A DNA stretch of 64,000 bases from Algoriphagus sp. TR-M9. GTDB lineage: Bacteria; Bacteroidota; Bacteroidia; Cytophagales; Cyclobacteriaceae. A model generated the notes under the pieces. It saw only the letters and a program-made list of their open reading frames with translations. It ran no database searches and was not told the origin of the DNA. Location: contig NZ_CP115160.1 in the NCBI RefSeq assembly GCF_027594545.1, forward strand, positions 1,373,001-1,437,000. Direction: 5' to 3'. The position numbers were made by a program, and so were the translations under genes. The number at the start of each line of letters is the position of its first letter. The stretch's first letter is position 1. Shown in pieces: positions 63,633 through 64,000 of this stretch.

Positions 63633-64000
63633 TTTGCTTGCTTTGGATTGCCAAAGCGTAAAGTTTGATTTGCTTGATCATCGAGGCAAAACCATTGCTT
63701 CTCTGGCTACCGATGATAGACCCCATTCCGATACGTTCTACGAAATTAAGATCTGCTTTGATAATCTCCTCGGGGCTCCTATAGTTCAATACTCTCAATA
63801 ACAATGAGATTAACCCCTTGGTGATATCTGTGTTGGAATCTGCTTGGAAGTGAATTTTGCCGCTTTCCTCATTGGCGATCAGCCAGACTTTGGACTGGCA
63901 GCCTTTGATGGTATTCTCTTCTATTCTTTCGTTCTCAGGAAATTCCTCCAGGCTCCCGCCTATTTCCATGATGTAATATATGGTCGATTCCTTGTCGTCT
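63625..64000 (-). CDS. sufE: SufE-family Fe-S assembly sulfur-acceptor (5'-partial)
   Basis: The reverse strand shows 114 residues from an internal M (MEIGGSLEEFP) plus an open frame upstream (KESTIYYI) to the window edge, so the N-terminal end lies outside. The catalytic Cys is in KGCQSKVWL. SufE accepts sulfur from SufS. First gene of a downstream-reading cluster with the DUF59 and bacilliredoxin genes. Confidence 0.9.
   Translation of the reverse strand, partial: DDKESTIYYIMEIGGSLEEFPENERIEENTIKGCQSKVWLIANEESGKIHFQADSNTDITKGLISLLLRVLNYRSPEEIIKADLNFVERIGMGSIIGSQRSNGFASMIKQIKLYALAIQSKQNA

Noticed and set aside
1..64000. CRISPR arrays and rRNA operons
   Set aside because: No set of evenly spaced short repeats with unique spacers and no rRNA-like stretches were seen; the tandem runs found are long or irregular.

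Overview
The window looks like a chromosomal segment of a Bacteroidota bacterium, most likely order Cytophagales and perhaps a Cyclobacteriaceae member such as an Algoriphagus or Cyclobacterium relative. The evidence is the SusC/SusD pair, a DUF6520-type small secreted protein, a TamL-type lipoprotein, DUF4136 lipoproteins, a Bacteroidota-style -7 promoter element (TAnnTTTG), and AT-rich accessory DNA next to a conserved core. The taxonomic call is inference from gene content. No database search was possible.

Layout. (1) 0-14.9 kb is an accessory, defence-like island. Two copies of one 1,428-bp IS3-family element, in direct orientation with identical predicted proteins, flank a three-gene ABC-3C-type system (HNH effector, small middle component, SMC/RecF-like DUF2326 ATPase). 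Each IS copy has its own 4-bp target duplication and each sits in the same palindrome. After them come a protein with a HEPN-like motif, a convergent DUF4209-like protein with an RNxxxH motif, an XRE/ImmA-IrrE metallopeptidase with a partner gene, an AbiH gene broken by one in-frame TAA, a second HNH protein and a small reverse-strand regulator-like gene. (2) 14.9-30.4 kb mixes repeat-rich non-coding DNA with what looks like a redox, peptide and envelope locus: a TlpA-like protein, SusC, SusD, the DUF6520 protein, a frameshifted MauE/DoxX-like gene, a small HTH-like protein, a LytS-type kinase with its LytTR regulator, and a LanB-like dehydratase with no visible precursor or cyclase. (3) 30.5-34.6 kb holds a 250-bp tandem duplication, a four-gene cassette (unknown protein, DUF5675-like protein, two small membrane proteins), several dispersed repeat families and a tRNA-Ser gene. 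(4) 35-64 kb is core genome: queA, menC, ppc, hemF, tamL, an rRNA methyltransferase, an SBF transporter, ACBP, citrate synthase, a bacilliredoxin and Fe-S assembly genes, plus a long reverse-strand run of lipoprotein and outer-membrane-barrel genes (43-55 kb).

How it fits together. The left third appears to be a hot spot where phage-defence genes collected, some now decayed. The IS copies target a palindrome that is also present, uninterrupted, at 34.92 kb. The middle third may be a partly decayed system for making, oxidising, importing or sensing a small secreted peptide, but the genes lie in several transcription units and the link is inferred. The right third is ordinary metabolism and envelope biogenesis with clear terminators between units.
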